A stretch of DNA of 64,000 nucleotides from Weissella kandleri (GTDB lineage Bacteria > Bacillota > Bacilli > Lactobacillales > Lactobacillaceae): positions 167,220 to 231,219 of the forward strand of contig NZ_JQBP01000001.1 of the NCBI RefSeq assembly GCF_001438705.1, in the 5' to 3' direction. The position numbers and the translations under genes are program-made. A model generated the notes under the pieces. The model worked only from the letters and a program-made list of their open reading frames with translations. It was not told where the DNA came from and searched no databases. Below, piece by piece: positions 46,638 to 59,907 of the stretch (the first letter of the stretch is position 1; every line of letters starts with the position of its first letter).

Positions 46638-47349
46638 ATGATGAAAATTACTAAGTATTTCTTATTAAGTACAACGGTGTGTGGGGGACCTGGTGATTGC
46701 TTTGGCAGGTATGTATACTCCAGCACAGGAGGCATCTAAAGATGTAGCGAATGATAAAAATGCTAAGGTAAATGATAAGAGGCAAGTTAATTAGAGCCAC
46801 CTGTTGAACAACAAGTTAATTAACGATAACTTAAAGCTTAATAAGTTGGGTAATTTAAATAGTGATCAAGCAACAAAACCTGGAGATATTAGAAACATCG
46901 TGATTGATAATGTGTGATATGTTTTGTCAAAGATGGCTGCTGTAAAAGTGAGAGCTGCTGGTATTATTAGTGTTGTGTTCAATAGTTGAGCGGGCTGGAT
47001 TATTTTAAATAATCGTAAATGCTTATGAAGCAGTTTATTTACGCGTATGTTAGATCAGATGATGACTGAAAATATGATTATTCAAAAAAAGGGATTATTT
47101 ATAATTAAAGATATGGAACGATTACAAGCTGGAATTAATACCTAAAACGATACTGTTATTTACTAACTTCAAAAACATAGTCCGGCCTAAACAGGAATGA
47201 TGATAAACGGTTGGACAGATCAGACCGATGACAATAATAAATTAGGGAATGACACTGATAATGTAAAACCTAGTCAGCTTGATGAATTTAATAGTAATCA
47301 AACAACGCTTCCGGATAATATTGAAAATAATGTTGTGAACCATATCTAA
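46638..47349 (+). pseudogene. Decayed gene cluster: two copies of a secreted-protein family and a Crp/Fnr-like remnant
   Basis: At 46638 MMKITKYFLLSTTV runs into a frameshift, after which VIALAGMYTPAQEASKDVA (from 46693) completes a signal-peptide-like start. Stops follow. LNSDQATKPGDIRNIVIDNV (from about 46855) and FNSNQTTLPDNIENNVVNHI (to 47349) are two diverged copies of one segment: 8 of 20 residues are identical. Between them, 47029-47145 encodes SSLFTRMLDQMMTENMIIQK followed by GLFIIKDMERLQ, like the recognition helix and wing of a Crp/Fnr regulator. No intact frame longer than about 50 codons remains. The original functions are unknown. Confidence 0.5.
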
Positions 47350-47471
47350 CGAGTGTTTCCTAAGATTGTCGCTAAAAAACGGGTGTAGTAGATTTTAGCA
47401 GTTCCGTATTAGTTAGTTTGTGGATTTGTTAATTGGGAATGAACGTAAGTAATTATGAATTAGGGAAATTG

Positions 47472-47496
47472 TTCAGAGATATCTCTGAGCTTTTTT
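47472..47496 (+). terminator. Orphan terminator at the end of the decayed region
   Basis: TTCAGAGATATCTCTGAG is self-complementary and is followed by TTTTTT. No intact gene reads into it. Confidence 0.6.
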
Positions 47497-47536
47497 CTTT
47501 TGGACAAAAATTAAATGATTGAATTGATATAAGCGC

Positions 47537-47573
47537 GTTAAAAAGGCACCAGTTATTAAAACTGATGCCTTTT
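47537..47573 (-). terminator. Terminator of pbp1A
   Basis: AAAAGGCA.CAGTT pairs with AACTG.TGCCTTTT. On the minus strand it is followed by a T-run, just beyond the pbp1A stop. Confidence 0.85.
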
Positions 47574-47587
47574 GCAGTTTATATTAC

Positions 47588-49942
47588 TTAATTACTTTTG
47601 GGATCTGGTGTAGTATTACCACCGCTAGCTCCAGTGTTATTTCCACCAGTGGACCTATCACCTTGATTAGAATCAGGTATGGTTGTTGATGGAGTAACTA
47701 CGTTGGTATTGGCATTTGGCGTCTGGCTTGAGCCCGAACTAATGCTTGAATAAATTGTTGATGAGCTAGCAATCGTTGTACTTGATTGTGAATTGCTATT
47801 TGAAGCAATTCGGGGTAAGCGGTTAGAGAATGGGTCATTAAAGTCTTCACCAGCAACCTCATATTCAGTTTGACCATTCTTAGTTACCTTGCGGACTGAG
47901 GAAGGTTTATTCCAATCGCTCCCATCACGATTATCATGGGTCATAACGTATTTCATCAATGTATTATAAATTTCGTTTGGTAAGTGCGCTGTTGGACCAC
48001 TCAAGCCATCCAATGGCTTTGAGACTGACATTGGCTCATTGTAACCCGTCCAAACCGAGATGGCCGCTGACTTGGTAAATCCAGTAAACCACAAATCTTG
48101 TGCGGCCGACGATGGATAATCAGAATCAGCTGGGTAAGCGACTGTTCCAGATTTAGCGCCTTGAACGTAGTCATCTGTCTGATATTGGCTAAAGCCAAGA
48201 CTCCAAGTTCCTGTGGCACTGATAACGGATTTCAACATATCATTCATCATGAAGGCGGTTGAGTCCTTCATAGCACGTTGACCTTTACTATCCATTGACT
48301 TAACGATTCCGTCTTGCGTAGTAATAGTTTTAACATAGGAAGGTTTGTAGTAGATTCCACCATTCGCAAAGGCTGAGAAGGCTGCTGCTTCTTGTTCGGT
48401 TGAAACGTTAAAGCCGATTGCGGAGGAACCAGAGAGCTTAGGAGTCATTCCTAACTTTTTGAGGAATTCACTAGCCTTTGCGTGACCGACGTATTCGTCA
48501 TGCTCAGTTGCCGAAATTGGACTTTGCCCTTCTAATGTGTGCAATGCTGGCACATTCAAAGAACGGGTTAAGGCATTTCGCATTGAAACATATGGTTGAC
48601 CAGTCTTCTTTGAATAAGGTTGTGAATTAGTCATCCCAGCGTCACCGGCTGCTAGATCAGTTCCAGAGTACTTAAATGATGATGAATCATCTAATGCTCG
48701 ATAGGTTGGCCAGTTAAAGTTTTCAATCGCTGGGGCGTAATCAATGAGGGGTTTAACCGTAGAACCACCAGAACGTTGGGTCGAAGTGGCTAAGTTGAGA
48801 CCTTGTAGGGTATCTTGATTGCGGCCGCCGATTTGCGCGATGACATTTCCTGATTGTGGATCAGTAATTGTAACCGCCGCTTGAACTTCGTCGTCAGGGT
48901 AGCTGATACCATACTTATTATTAGCTGATGAGTTGACGACATCGTAGGCCTTACTTTGGACATCTGGATCCAAATTAGTCTTAATGGTCAACCCATCTTG
49001 ATGAATATTGTATTTAGCCGCTTTAACTTGAGCTAAAACTGAAGTGATGTATGAATCATCAACTTTCGCCGTTTCGGCTTCGTTGTTTTGTTCCGTATGA
49101 TCAGTAACTAAGCCATCATCAATAGGTGTGGCCTTATATTGACTAGCTTCGTCTCTAGTAATTGAACCATATTCGGCCATAGCATCGAGGACTTGATTTC
49201 TTCGATACTTGGCACCGCTAGGATTTGAATAGGGGTCATAGCCAGAAGGCGATTGGGGCAAACCAGCAATCAAAGCAACCTGAGGCATCGTCAAATCTTT
49301 CATTTCTTTATTATAGTAGAAATTAGCCGCCGTCTTCATTCCATAGGCGCCGCTTCCCATATAAACTTTGTTCATATAAAGAGTTAAAATTTGGGCCTTT
49401 GAATATTGTTTTTCAATGCGCATGGCAATCCAAGCTTCTTGAACTTTCCGTTTGAAGGTTTGGTCGGCAATCGCTGAAGAGAAGGCTGTTTGCTTGACTA
49501 ATTGTTGAGTTAAGGTTGAACCACCTTGCAGACCTAGGGATGAACCTGTGAAGTTAGCCATGGCTGCTCCGAAAATTCGGCGAATATCAACGCCGCCGTG
49601 TTGGTAGAAGCGCCGGTCCTCAATGGCGACAACCGCGTCTTTCAAGTCTTTGGGATATTCATCTTGTTGGGCAATCTCACGTTTTTCGCTACCGCTAGTC
49701 CAGATGACATTATCTTTACTGTCTAAAATATTTGATTGGGAAGTTCCCGTTAATTGTGCATTCGTCACTTTTGGTGCGGTGGCTGCCCAGTAAAAACAGA
49801 GGATGGTAATGATAATAACTAGTATCCCAATAATAATTCCTCCAATTTGTAAGCCCTTAGTTAGGCGAGAGTGCTTATTATGTGATTTATTAACACGTTT
49901 TTTGTTTGTCCGCTTAGTGCGCGAAAGTTTTTGACCAGACAT
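47588..49942 (-). CDS. pbp1A: Class A penicillin-binding protein 1A (transglycosylase-transpeptidase)
   Basis: A bifunctional wall synthase of 784 residues: basic cytoplasmic tail, one membrane anchor (about 33-55) and a GT51 transglycosylase with EDRRFYQHGGVDIRRI and GGSTLTQQLVKQ. The transpeptidase motifs are GGSTVKP (catalytic Ser and Lys), SLN in RSLNVPALH, and KSGT in GAKSGTVAYP. After about residue 715 there is a Ser/Thr/Asn/Gly-rich tail. It stands 27 bp after recU, the common recU-pbp1A pair of Firmicutes. RBS AAGGAG precedes the ATG on its strand. Confidence 0.96.
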   Translation of the reverse strand: MSGQKLSRTKRTNKKRVNKSHNKHSRLTKGLQIGGIIIGILVIIITILCFYWAATAPKVTNAQLTGTSQSNILDSKDNVIWTSGSEKREIAQQDEYPKDLKDAVVAIEDRRFYQHGGVDIRRIFGAAMANFTGSSLGLQGGSTLTQQLVKQTAFSSAIADQTFKRKVQEAWIAMRIEKQYSKAQILTLYMNKVYMGSGAYGMKTAANFYYNKEMKDLTMPQVALIAGLPQSPSGYDPYSNPSGAKYRRNQVLDAMAEYGSITRDEASQYKATPIDDGLVTDHTEQNNEAETAKVDDSYITSVLAQVKAAKYNIHQDGLTIKTNLDPDVQSKAYDVVNSSANNKYGISYPDDEVQAAVTITDPQSGNVIAQIGGRNQDTLQGLNLATSTQRSGGSTVKPLIDYAPAIENFNWPTYRALDDSSSFKYSGTDLAAGDAGMTNSQPYSKKTGQPYVSMRNALTRSLNVPALHTLEGQSPISATEHDEYVGHAKASEFLKKLGMTPKLSGSSAIGFNVSTEQEAAAFSAFANGGIYYKPSYVKTITTQDGIVKSMDSKGQRAMKDSTAFMMNDMLKSVISATGTWSLGFSQYQTDDYVQGAKSGTVAYPADSDYPSSAAQDLWFTGFTKSAAISVWTGYNEPMSVSKPLDGLSGPTAHLPNEIYNTLMKYVMTHDNRDGSDWNKPSSVRKVTKNGQTEYEVAGEDFNDPFSNRLPRIASNSNSQSSTTIASSSTIYSSISSGSSQTPNANTNVVTPSTTIPDSNQGDRSTGGNNTGASGGNTTPDPKSN

Positions 49943-49969
49943 TGATCTACGCTCCTTAAGAAATAAAAA

Positions 49970-50581
49970 TTAAATAATATGATCGACAGCCTCGAGATAA
50001 GGCAGTGATGGATAAAGACTCGGTTGAATTAGAACTCCATGTTGGACGATGGCCTGATAGGGAATTGATTGACGTTCAGTCTTGCGTCGTTCCCAAAATT
50101 GATTGATTGCATCAATCGGAACACAATAAGTTTCTTGATATTTGGTAAAACGGATGATGAGAAAACTAATCCCCCCTAACCGCTTGGTATCTAATAAATG
50201 TGTCACTTGATGCTGATGTAAATTATTGAGTGGGAAGGCTGTGGGACTGTTTGTCTCTTTAGCGTCGAAATCCAGGTAATGCCCCTGATAAATACCATTA
50301 TAGTCGGTTGTAGAAGCTTGTTGAAAATATGCTTCTGTAATTTTTGCGGCTGCCCGCTTGGGGTAGTCGACATGTACAATCTGAATTGGCGTGGGTTTTT
50401 TATGAATATTGGCAATCCCCCGTTGTAAATAAAATTCGTTCGCTCGGTTCAGTTCTTGTTCGAGCGACATCCCCCGATGTCCATGCTGAACAGGCTTAGA
50501 ATCTGCAGCTTTTTTTGACAACGGTTGATGAGTTGAATCGTGGTATGGTTGCCCATTTGGATATTTAATTGCCACAATCAT
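49970..50581 (-). CDS. recU: Holliday junction resolvase RecU
   Basis: Cleaves four-way junctions in recombinational repair and chromosome segregation. The 203-residue protein has the N-terminal extension typical of RecU, GHRGMSLEQELNRANEFYL, and the nuclease core TTDYNGIYQGHYLDFDAKET with the acidic residues and lysine that bind Mg2+. FPLNNLHQHQVTHL and GGISFLIIRF follow. It is divergent from ypsA. Confidence 0.94.
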   Translation of the reverse strand: MIVAIKYPNGQPYHDSTHQPLSKKAADSKPVQHGHRGMSLEQELNRANEFYLQRGIANIHKKPTPIQIVHVDYPKRAAAKITEAYFQQASTTDYNGIYQGHYLDFDAKETNSPTAFPLNNLHQHQVTHLLDTKRLGGISFLIIRFTKYQETYCVPIDAINQFWERRKTERQSIPYQAIVQHGVLIQPSLYPSLPYLEAVDHII

Positions 50582-50701
50582 TCCTCATTTCTGTGATAAT
50601 CGATATAATTATACCAAACCTTGGCGTATAATTCCTTAATAATGTCAAATCAGCTGAAGAATCCCTTAGTAGGAGGGATTTTGCAGAAAGGACTAAAGAA
50701 G

Positions 50702-51265
50702 ATGGAAAGAATTTGGATTACGGGCTTTCGCAGCTTTGAATTAGGGGTCTTTGGAGCAAAAGATCCCAAAGTGACGGTTTTAAAATTTGCGCTGAAAAAG
50801 CAATTAACATCAGCGATTGAAGATGGGGCGACCTGGCTCATTACAGGTGGTCAATTGGGTATCGAGCAATATGCGTTAGAAGTCGGGAATCAATTGCGAA
50901 CCGAGTATCCGGAATTTAAAACTGCTTTGATGACCCCATTTCAAGATTTCGGGCAAAATTGGAATGAAAATAATCGGGCGTTGTTAGGTGCTTTACAAGC
51001 TTCTGTCGACTTTACCCAGGCGGTCAGTCAAAAGCCATATCAAGACCCGAGCCAATTGAAAAATTATCAAAATTTTATGTTGCAACATACTGAACGGGCG
51101 ATTGTCGTTTATGATCAGCAGGCTGAAACATCCAAAGTGCAATATACGGTTCAAGCCATTCAAAATTATCAAAAGCATACAGATTATGAGGTAACATTAA
51201 TTGATTTTGACCGTTTGCAAGAATATTCTGAAGAATATGCCGAAACTTTAAATGATTGGGAATAG
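50702..51265 (+). CDS. ypsA: DUF1273 family protein YpsA
   Basis: A 187-residue protein with a SLOG/Rossmann-like fold, beginning MERIWITGFRSFELGVF and containing WLITGGQLGIEQYALEVG and YQDPSQLKNYQNFML. YpsA has been linked to cell division in Bacillus and stands next to gpsB here as there. ATG 50702 follows AGAAAGGA by about 9 bp and matches the family start. The in-frame codons at 50621 and 50642 lack family similarity. Confidence 0.92.
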   Translation: MERIWITGFRSFELGVFGAKDPKVTVLKFALKKQLTSAIEDGATWLITGGQLGIEQYALEVGNQLRTEYPEFKTALMTPFQDFGQNWNENNRALLGALQASVDFTQAVSQKPYQDPSQLKNYQNFMLQHTERAIVVYDQQAETSKVQYTVQAIQNYQKHTDYEVTLIDFDRLQEYSEEYAETLNDWE

Positions 51266-51403
51266 GCGTGTTGATTTTGTAAAATTAATGCATAAAAATT
51301 AATTATATGATAATTTATTGATGAAAAAGATAGTTATTAATGAAAATTTGGCGAGTAACTGGTAAAATAACATTAAAGAAGATGAGATAAAGGAGTTTCA
51401 CTG

Positions 51404-51733
51404 ATGGAACAAGTACGGCATACGGTAGAAGAGATTTTCAACAAAGATTTTAAAAAGACCGCAATTCAAGGTTATAACACAAATGACGTGGATAGTTATT
51501 TAGATGAATTAATGGCCGATTATCAGATTTATGAAAGTAATATTAAAGAATTGCAAGAAACTATTGAAAATCAAAAGCGTGAAATTGCTGAGTTAACTAA
51601 GCAAGTGAATGCTAATACGGCCGCAGCAGCTACAAGTAATCAAGTGACTTCTTCAGCTAATACTAATATGGATATCTTGAAGCGGATTTCTAATTTGGAA
51701 CGCAAGGTTTTTGGAGCACCAGAAGATAAATAG
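51404..51733 (+). CDS. gpsB: Cell division protein GpsB
   Basis: A DivIVA-like adaptor that shuttles wall synthases between septum and side wall. The 109-residue protein begins with IFNKDFKKTAIQGYNTNDVDSYLDELMADYQIY, the GpsB membrane/PBP-binding domain, then a coiled coil and a variable Thr/Ala/Ser linker. It ends with NMDILKRISNLERKVFG, the trimerisation helix. RBS AAAGGAG is used. It lies close to pbp1A, a class of known partner. Confidence 0.95.
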   Translation: MEQVRHTVEEIFNKDFKKTAIQGYNTNDVDSYLDELMADYQIYESNIKELQETIENQKREIAELTKQVNANTAAAATSNQVTSSANTNMDILKRISNLERKVFGAPEDK

Positions 51734-51747
51734 ACGCAAGAAGTTAC

Positions 51748-51777
51748 TTGCGATTTAACACGGATTAGGTGTATACT
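51748..51777 (+). promoter_or_regulatory. Promoter of rnpB
   Basis: TTGCGA (51748-51753), 18-bp spacer, TATACT (51772-51777). The RNA would begin about 10 bp later. Confidence 0.65.
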
Positions 51778-51787
51778 TACTGTTATT

Positions 51788-52162
51788 GTGTTAGTGGGTA
51801 ATTGCGTGTCGCTTATGCGACATGAGGAAAGTCCATGCTCGCACTGACTGCGATGTCAGTAGTGTTCGTGCTAGCTGAAAAAATAAGGCTAGGCAGTCAG
51901 CAATGATTGACGGCCAACGAAAGACCTAAAGGTAACCATGGTTTAGTAGTTGTTAAGGTGCCACAGTGACGAAGCTGGTTAGAAATAAACAGCGTGGAAC
52001 GCGGTAAACCCCACGAGCGAGCAACCCAAACTTTGGTAGGGGCGCTTGATCTAGCAAAATGAAGCGATGGTCGGGGAGGCAGCAATGCCTGAGATAGATG
52101 ATTACCGCTAAAAGAAGCTTGCCACGTTTCTTTTAGAACAAAACATGGCTCACAGCTAACAC
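51788..52162 (+). ncRNA. rnpB: RNase P RNA, type B
   Basis: The catalytic RNA that trims tRNA 5' ends. The ends GTGTTAG (51788-51794) and CTAACAC (52156-52162) pair as P1. Conserved cores appear in order: GAGGAAAGTCCATGCTCGCAC, GTGCCACAGTGACGAAG, GTGGAACGCGGTAAACCCC, GAGCGAGCAACCCAAA..TTTGGTAGGGG, AGATAGATGATTACCGC and AGAACAAAACATGGCT. The wording is that of Bacillus-type (type B) RNase P RNA. Confidence 0.98.
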
Positions 52163-52169
52163 ATCCGGC

Positions 52170-52199
52170 AGCCGACACTTTAGGGTGTCGGCTTTTATT
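52170..52199 (+). terminator. Terminator of rnpB
   Basis: AGCCGACAC TTTAGG GTGTCGGCT followed by a T-rich tract. Confidence 0.9.
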
Positions 52200-52326
52200 T
52201 TTGCTTTAAAAGTACTACCAGCTAGTTAAAAAGATTAGCTTTTACCAAATTTAGACGTAAACAAGCTGGAAAAACATACTATAATAACTTTAAACAATTA
52301 GAACAATTAAAGGGAGGTCGTTTAGC

Positions 52327-53463
52327 ATGGAAACAACCAAATACAAATTAATGGCAGTGATGGGGGCAGGGCTAGAAGCCATTGTCGCCAAAGAATTAAA
52401 AGACTTGGGGTATCAAGTTCAGACTGAAAATGGCCGGGTCTTTTTTGAAGGAAATTTGGCCGATGTTTATCGCACTAATTTATGGTTACGCACTGCGGAT
52501 CGCATTAAGATTGTATTAGATGAATTTACGGCAACGACCTTTGAAGAACTATTTCAGGGAGTGAAGGCTTATCCTTTTGAGGACTTGATTCCGTATGATG
52601 GAAAGTTTCCGGTCAATGGACGTTCTAAAAACTCAATCTTACATTCTGTTCCAGCCGTCCAGAGTATCACCAAAAAGGCCATTGTTGAGCGTCTAGCGGC
52701 GACGTATCAGACGCGGGGACATTTACCAGAAACAGGGGGGCGCTATCAGATTGAAGCAGCGATTGACCGTGACCATGTGATGTTGACATTAGATACGACG
52801 GGTGATTCGCTCTTTAAGCGCGGATACCGGACTGAAAAAGGTGGGGCACCGTTGAAGGAAACCATGGCGGCTTCTTTGGTAACTTTGGCACATTGGTTTA
52901 CCGATAATCCATTCGTAGATCCAGTGACTGGTTCTGGTACGATTCCGATCGAAGCGGCTTTGATGGGGCGTAAGATTGCGCCTGGTTTGAACCGTGAATT
53001 TGATATTTCACATTGGGATCAATTTGATGAAAAGATTGGGCAAGCGTTGAAAAAAGAAGCCCGGACGATGATTGATTTTGATGTTGAACTTAATATTCAA
53101 GGCTACGATATTGATGAAAATATGATTCAAATTGCGCAAGCTAATGCTGATTTAGCGGGAGTTGGAGAAGACATTACGTTTAAGCAGTTGGCCGCTAAAG
53201 ACTGGTCGACAACGGAAAAGAATGGTGTAATTGTGGCCAATCCGCCCTATGGTGAACGTTTAGGTGATACCGAATCGGTTCGGAAACTGTACCATGAAAT
53301 GGGGCAAATTTATCAACAAATGCCAACTTGGTCTAAATACATTTTGACCAGTGACGAAGGCTTTGAATCCGCATACGGACAAAAAGCAACTAAAAAGCGC
53401 AAGCTCTATAATGGAGCCTTGAAGGTTGATTTGTATCAATATTGGGGACGAAAGGAACGTTAA
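52327..53463 (+). CDS. RlmL/YpsC-type 23S rRNA guanine-N2 methyltransferase
   Basis: A 378-residue SAM-dependent RNA methyltransferase with an N-terminal THUMP domain (about 50-155) and a Rossmann domain. The Rossmann domain contains FVDPVTGSGTIPIEAALMG (SAM site) and VANPPYGERLGD, the NPPY motif for base N-methylation. It matches the YpsC family, the homologue of the RlmL half acting on 23S rRNA G2445. RBS AAGGGAGG is used. The target is inferred from family only. Confidence 0.88.
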   Translation: METTKYKLMAVMGAGLEAIVAKELKDLGYQVQTENGRVFFEGNLADVYRTNLWLRTADRIKIVLDEFTATTFEELFQGVKAYPFEDLIPYDGKFPVNGRSKNSILHSVPAVQSITKKAIVERLAATYQTRGHLPETGGRYQIEAAIDRDHVMLTLDTTGDSLFKRGYRTEKGGAPLKETMAASLVTLAHWFTDNPFVDPVTGSGTIPIEAALMGRKIAPGLNREFDISHWDQFDEKIGQALKKEARTMIDFDVELNIQGYDIDENMIQIAQANADLAGVGEDITFKQLAAKDWSTTEKNGVIVANPPYGERLGDTESVRKLYHEMGQIYQQMPTWSKYILTSDEGFESAYGQKATKKRKLYNGALKVDLYQYWGRKER

Positions 53464-53468
53464 TTTAT

Positions 53469-57811
<4,343 letters not shown>

Positions 57812-57864
57812 TTTGTTAGAATATGAAAGAATAAGCAAAAAATCATGGTAAAAGAGGAATACAC

Positions 57865-59055
57865 ATGCGCTATATAAAATGGATTGGAGCAGCCATCGGT
57901 GTGATTGTATTAGGGGGCGCTTTGCTTTTTTTGGGAAACTATTATTCTAAAAATTCAGCAGAGGTGGCGTCTAAAGACACTAAAACAACTGTGAATAATA
58001 AGGTCACTTCTAAAAAAGGAATTAAGTTGACCGGAACCGCCACACAAGACAATTATAAGTCAGTCATTAAAGACGGAAATTATCTTGTTGGAAAAGCGCG
58101 CGGAATCACAGCTAGTCAAAATGACAATCAATATAATACTGAAAGCTTTGAAAATGGATTATTAAACTTAGCTAAGAATAAGTTCTCACCAAAATCATAC
58201 ATTTTCCAAGAAGGACAGTATTTAGACGCATCGACCGCTAAAAAGTGGTTGAACCGTAAATCTAATTCTAATCCGGACGGGTTGAATCCCGAAGATAATG
58301 GTAAAAAAGATGATGGACGTAATCCATTGTATTTGCAGGCGATTGAAGAACAAGACTTCATGGTGCAGTCTAGTGATGCCTTGCAATTGAAGGGAATTAT
58401 GTTGGGCCTAGCGATGAATAGCGAAGATATTTATCAAAAGGAAGAGTATGGCGCTAACTATACGCAAAAGATTGATGATAATACGCGTATTGCGAAGGGA
58501 AAAGAATTAGCTGCCGAGGTGGTCAAGCGTTATCGGAAATTAGAGGGTGTGACTGACAATACACCAATTGTGGTCGCATTGTTTACCGAAGCACCTAATG
58601 ATAGCCTGTCTGGTGGAACTTTCTATAGCTATACGGAATCAAATAATGGGGACAAGATCAGCGGCTTTACCCCTGTGAATGATGTTAATGTCGTGTTGCC
58701 AATGCAGGAGAACACGTTTAATTATAATGAAATCGCTGCGAACTTGAATGGTGATTTTATTAATTTCCAAAATACGATTCAAGGGTTCTTTCCCAATCTA
58801 TCTTATATAACAGCACAGGCTCAATATCATGATAAAACCTTAGCTAGTTTGAAAGTGGATGTCACAACCCAGTTCTATTCACAAACGGAAATGAATAGCT
58901 TTACGAATTACTTGGCACAAACGGCACCTAGCATGTTACCGACGGATGTGGATGTCCAAATCCGCGTGAAGACGGTGAATGGGGTGCAAGCTGTGCTGGT
59001 CCAAAAAGCCAATGGCAAGTCGTATGAAGTGATTCAATTAGGCGCGACTCATTAA
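57865..59055 (+). CDS. camS: CamS family protein without lipobox cysteine
   Basis: A cell-surface protein of the CamS / sex pheromone precursor family, 396 residues. EDFM-type conserved segments are seen around QEGQYLDASTAKKWLNRKS, GLNPEDNGKKDDGRNPLYLQAIEEQDF and TPIVVALFTEAPNDSLSGGTF. The N-terminus has one membrane segment (IGAAIGVIVLGGALLFLGNYY) but no Cys at the place where CamS proteins have a lipobox. It would stay as a signal-anchored membrane protein and would not give the processed pheromone peptide. It follows ligA, as in other lactobacilli, but gatCAB, often next, is absent. Confidence 0.88.
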   Translation: MRYIKWIGAAIGVIVLGGALLFLGNYYSKNSAEVASKDTKTTVNNKVTSKKGIKLTGTATQDNYKSVIKDGNYLVGKARGITASQNDNQYNTESFENGLLNLAKNKFSPKSYIFQEGQYLDASTAKKWLNRKSNSNPDGLNPEDNGKKDDGRNPLYLQAIEEQDFMVQSSDALQLKGIMLGLAMNSEDIYQKEEYGANYTQKIDDNTRIAKGKELAAEVVKRYRKLEGVTDNTPIVVALFTEAPNDSLSGGTFYSYTESNNGDKISGFTPVNDVNVVLPMQENTFNYNEIAANLNGDFINFQNTIQGFFPNLSYITAQAQYHDKTLASLKVDVTTQFYSQTEMNSFTNYLAQTAPSMLPTDVDVQIRVKTVNGVQAVLVQKANGKSYEVIQLGATH

Positions 59056-59070
59056 ATTGCATGTTTGGTG

Positions 59071-59099
59071 AAAGAGTTCCTGAAATGGGGCTCTTTTTT
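59071..59099 (+). terminator. Terminator after camS
   Basis: AAAGAG.TCC pairs with GGG.CTCTTT, with TTTTTT at the end. The region from here to the operators at 59291 holds no gene. Confidence 0.75.
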
Positions 59100-59290
59100 G
59101 TTTGTATTTTTACTTTTGATAAAGCGTAAAGATTTTATTTTTGAATCTTTTAAACCAATTTCTCAATTAACTGGCTGTCTTCAAAAGGGTTTACTTTAAA
59201 ACCGTTGATATAGTAGAGGAAAGTATCAATATTGATATAAAAGAATGGTCATATTCGGGCCTGTTTTAACATTTTTATAAAAATAAGCAC

Positions 59291-59334
59291 ATTGACAGTG
59301 TGTCAATATATGTTAGTATTGACACGGTGTCAAT
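59291..59334 (+). promoter_or_regulatory. Promoter covered by two 17-bp palindromic operators (TetR/HrtR type)
   Basis: ATTGACAGTGTGTCAAT (59291-59307) and ATTGACACGGTGTCAAT (59318-59334) are inverted repeats 27 bp apart centre to centre. The first contains the -35 TTGACA (59292-59297). The -10 TAGTAT (59314-59319, preceded by TGT) touches the second. A dimeric repressor would block RNA polymerase at both elements. Confidence 0.85.
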
Positions 59335-59362
59335 ACTTGATATTACAAAGAAGGTAAAGAAG

Positions 59363-59890
59363 ATGGTTACTAAGGCGCTCTATAATTTATCGCTTGATAA
59401 ACGCAATACTATACGTGATTCGTTGGTTCATGAATTTTCAACATATTCATTAAATAATGCTCATATTACTAGAATTACAAAATACGCCAATGTATCAAGG
59501 TCATCATTTTATACATATTTTGAAGATATATATGACGCTTATTGTTGGATTTTAGAAGATTATTTAGTTGAATTTCAAAATATGGACGAATTAAATCAAA
59601 TTTCTGCAACGCTTGTTTTTTTAGAAAATCTGACAGATTCTGTGGATTATTCTTTTTGGCGATTATATTATACAATCAATAAATCTCTGTTATACTCGCA
59701 TTACAAAAGCGCTGACGTCACTTCAAAGGCAATTTCACATTTTAAAAATCCATCGATGGAAAATCTATCGGAATGGGCATTTAGAATAACGTTACATGCG
59801 TTAATACAAGAATATTTTTTGTATCCTAAGAAAAAAGATGAAATCATCATAAATATAAAAAAATTGCCAAGTATAATTAATAAACACTGA
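59363..59890 (+). CDS. TetR-family regulator, likely HrtR-like haem sensor
   Basis: A 175-residue protein with an N-terminal HTH (AHITRITKYANVSRSSFYTYFEDIYDAYCWIL) and an otherwise helical ligand domain with several aromatic residues. ATG 59363 follows AAGAAGG, and the in-frame start at 59300 overlaps the operator and is rejected. It is the first gene of TetR-permease-ATPase, the same order as lactococcal hrtRBA, where HrtR is released from DNA by haem. Codon use is very AT-rich (many ATA, AGA), unlike the neighbours. This supports acquisition by transfer. The haem ligand is inference. Confidence 0.8.
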   Translation: MVTKALYNLSLDKRNTIRDSLVHEFSTYSLNNAHITRITKYANVSRSSFYTYFEDIYDAYCWILEDYLVEFQNMDELNQISATLVFLENLTDSVDYSFWRLYYTINKSLLYSHYKSADVTSKAISHFKNPSMENLSEWAFRITLHALIQEYFLYPKKKDEIIINIKKLPSIINKH

Positions 59891-59907
59891 AAAAGGAAGT
59901 CATAGTT

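Noticed and set aside
46422-47587. Toxin-antitoxin or phage module around the DUF2335 gene
   Set aside because: No toxin, antitoxin, integrase or phage gene can be recognised nearby, and no attachment-site repeats were seen.
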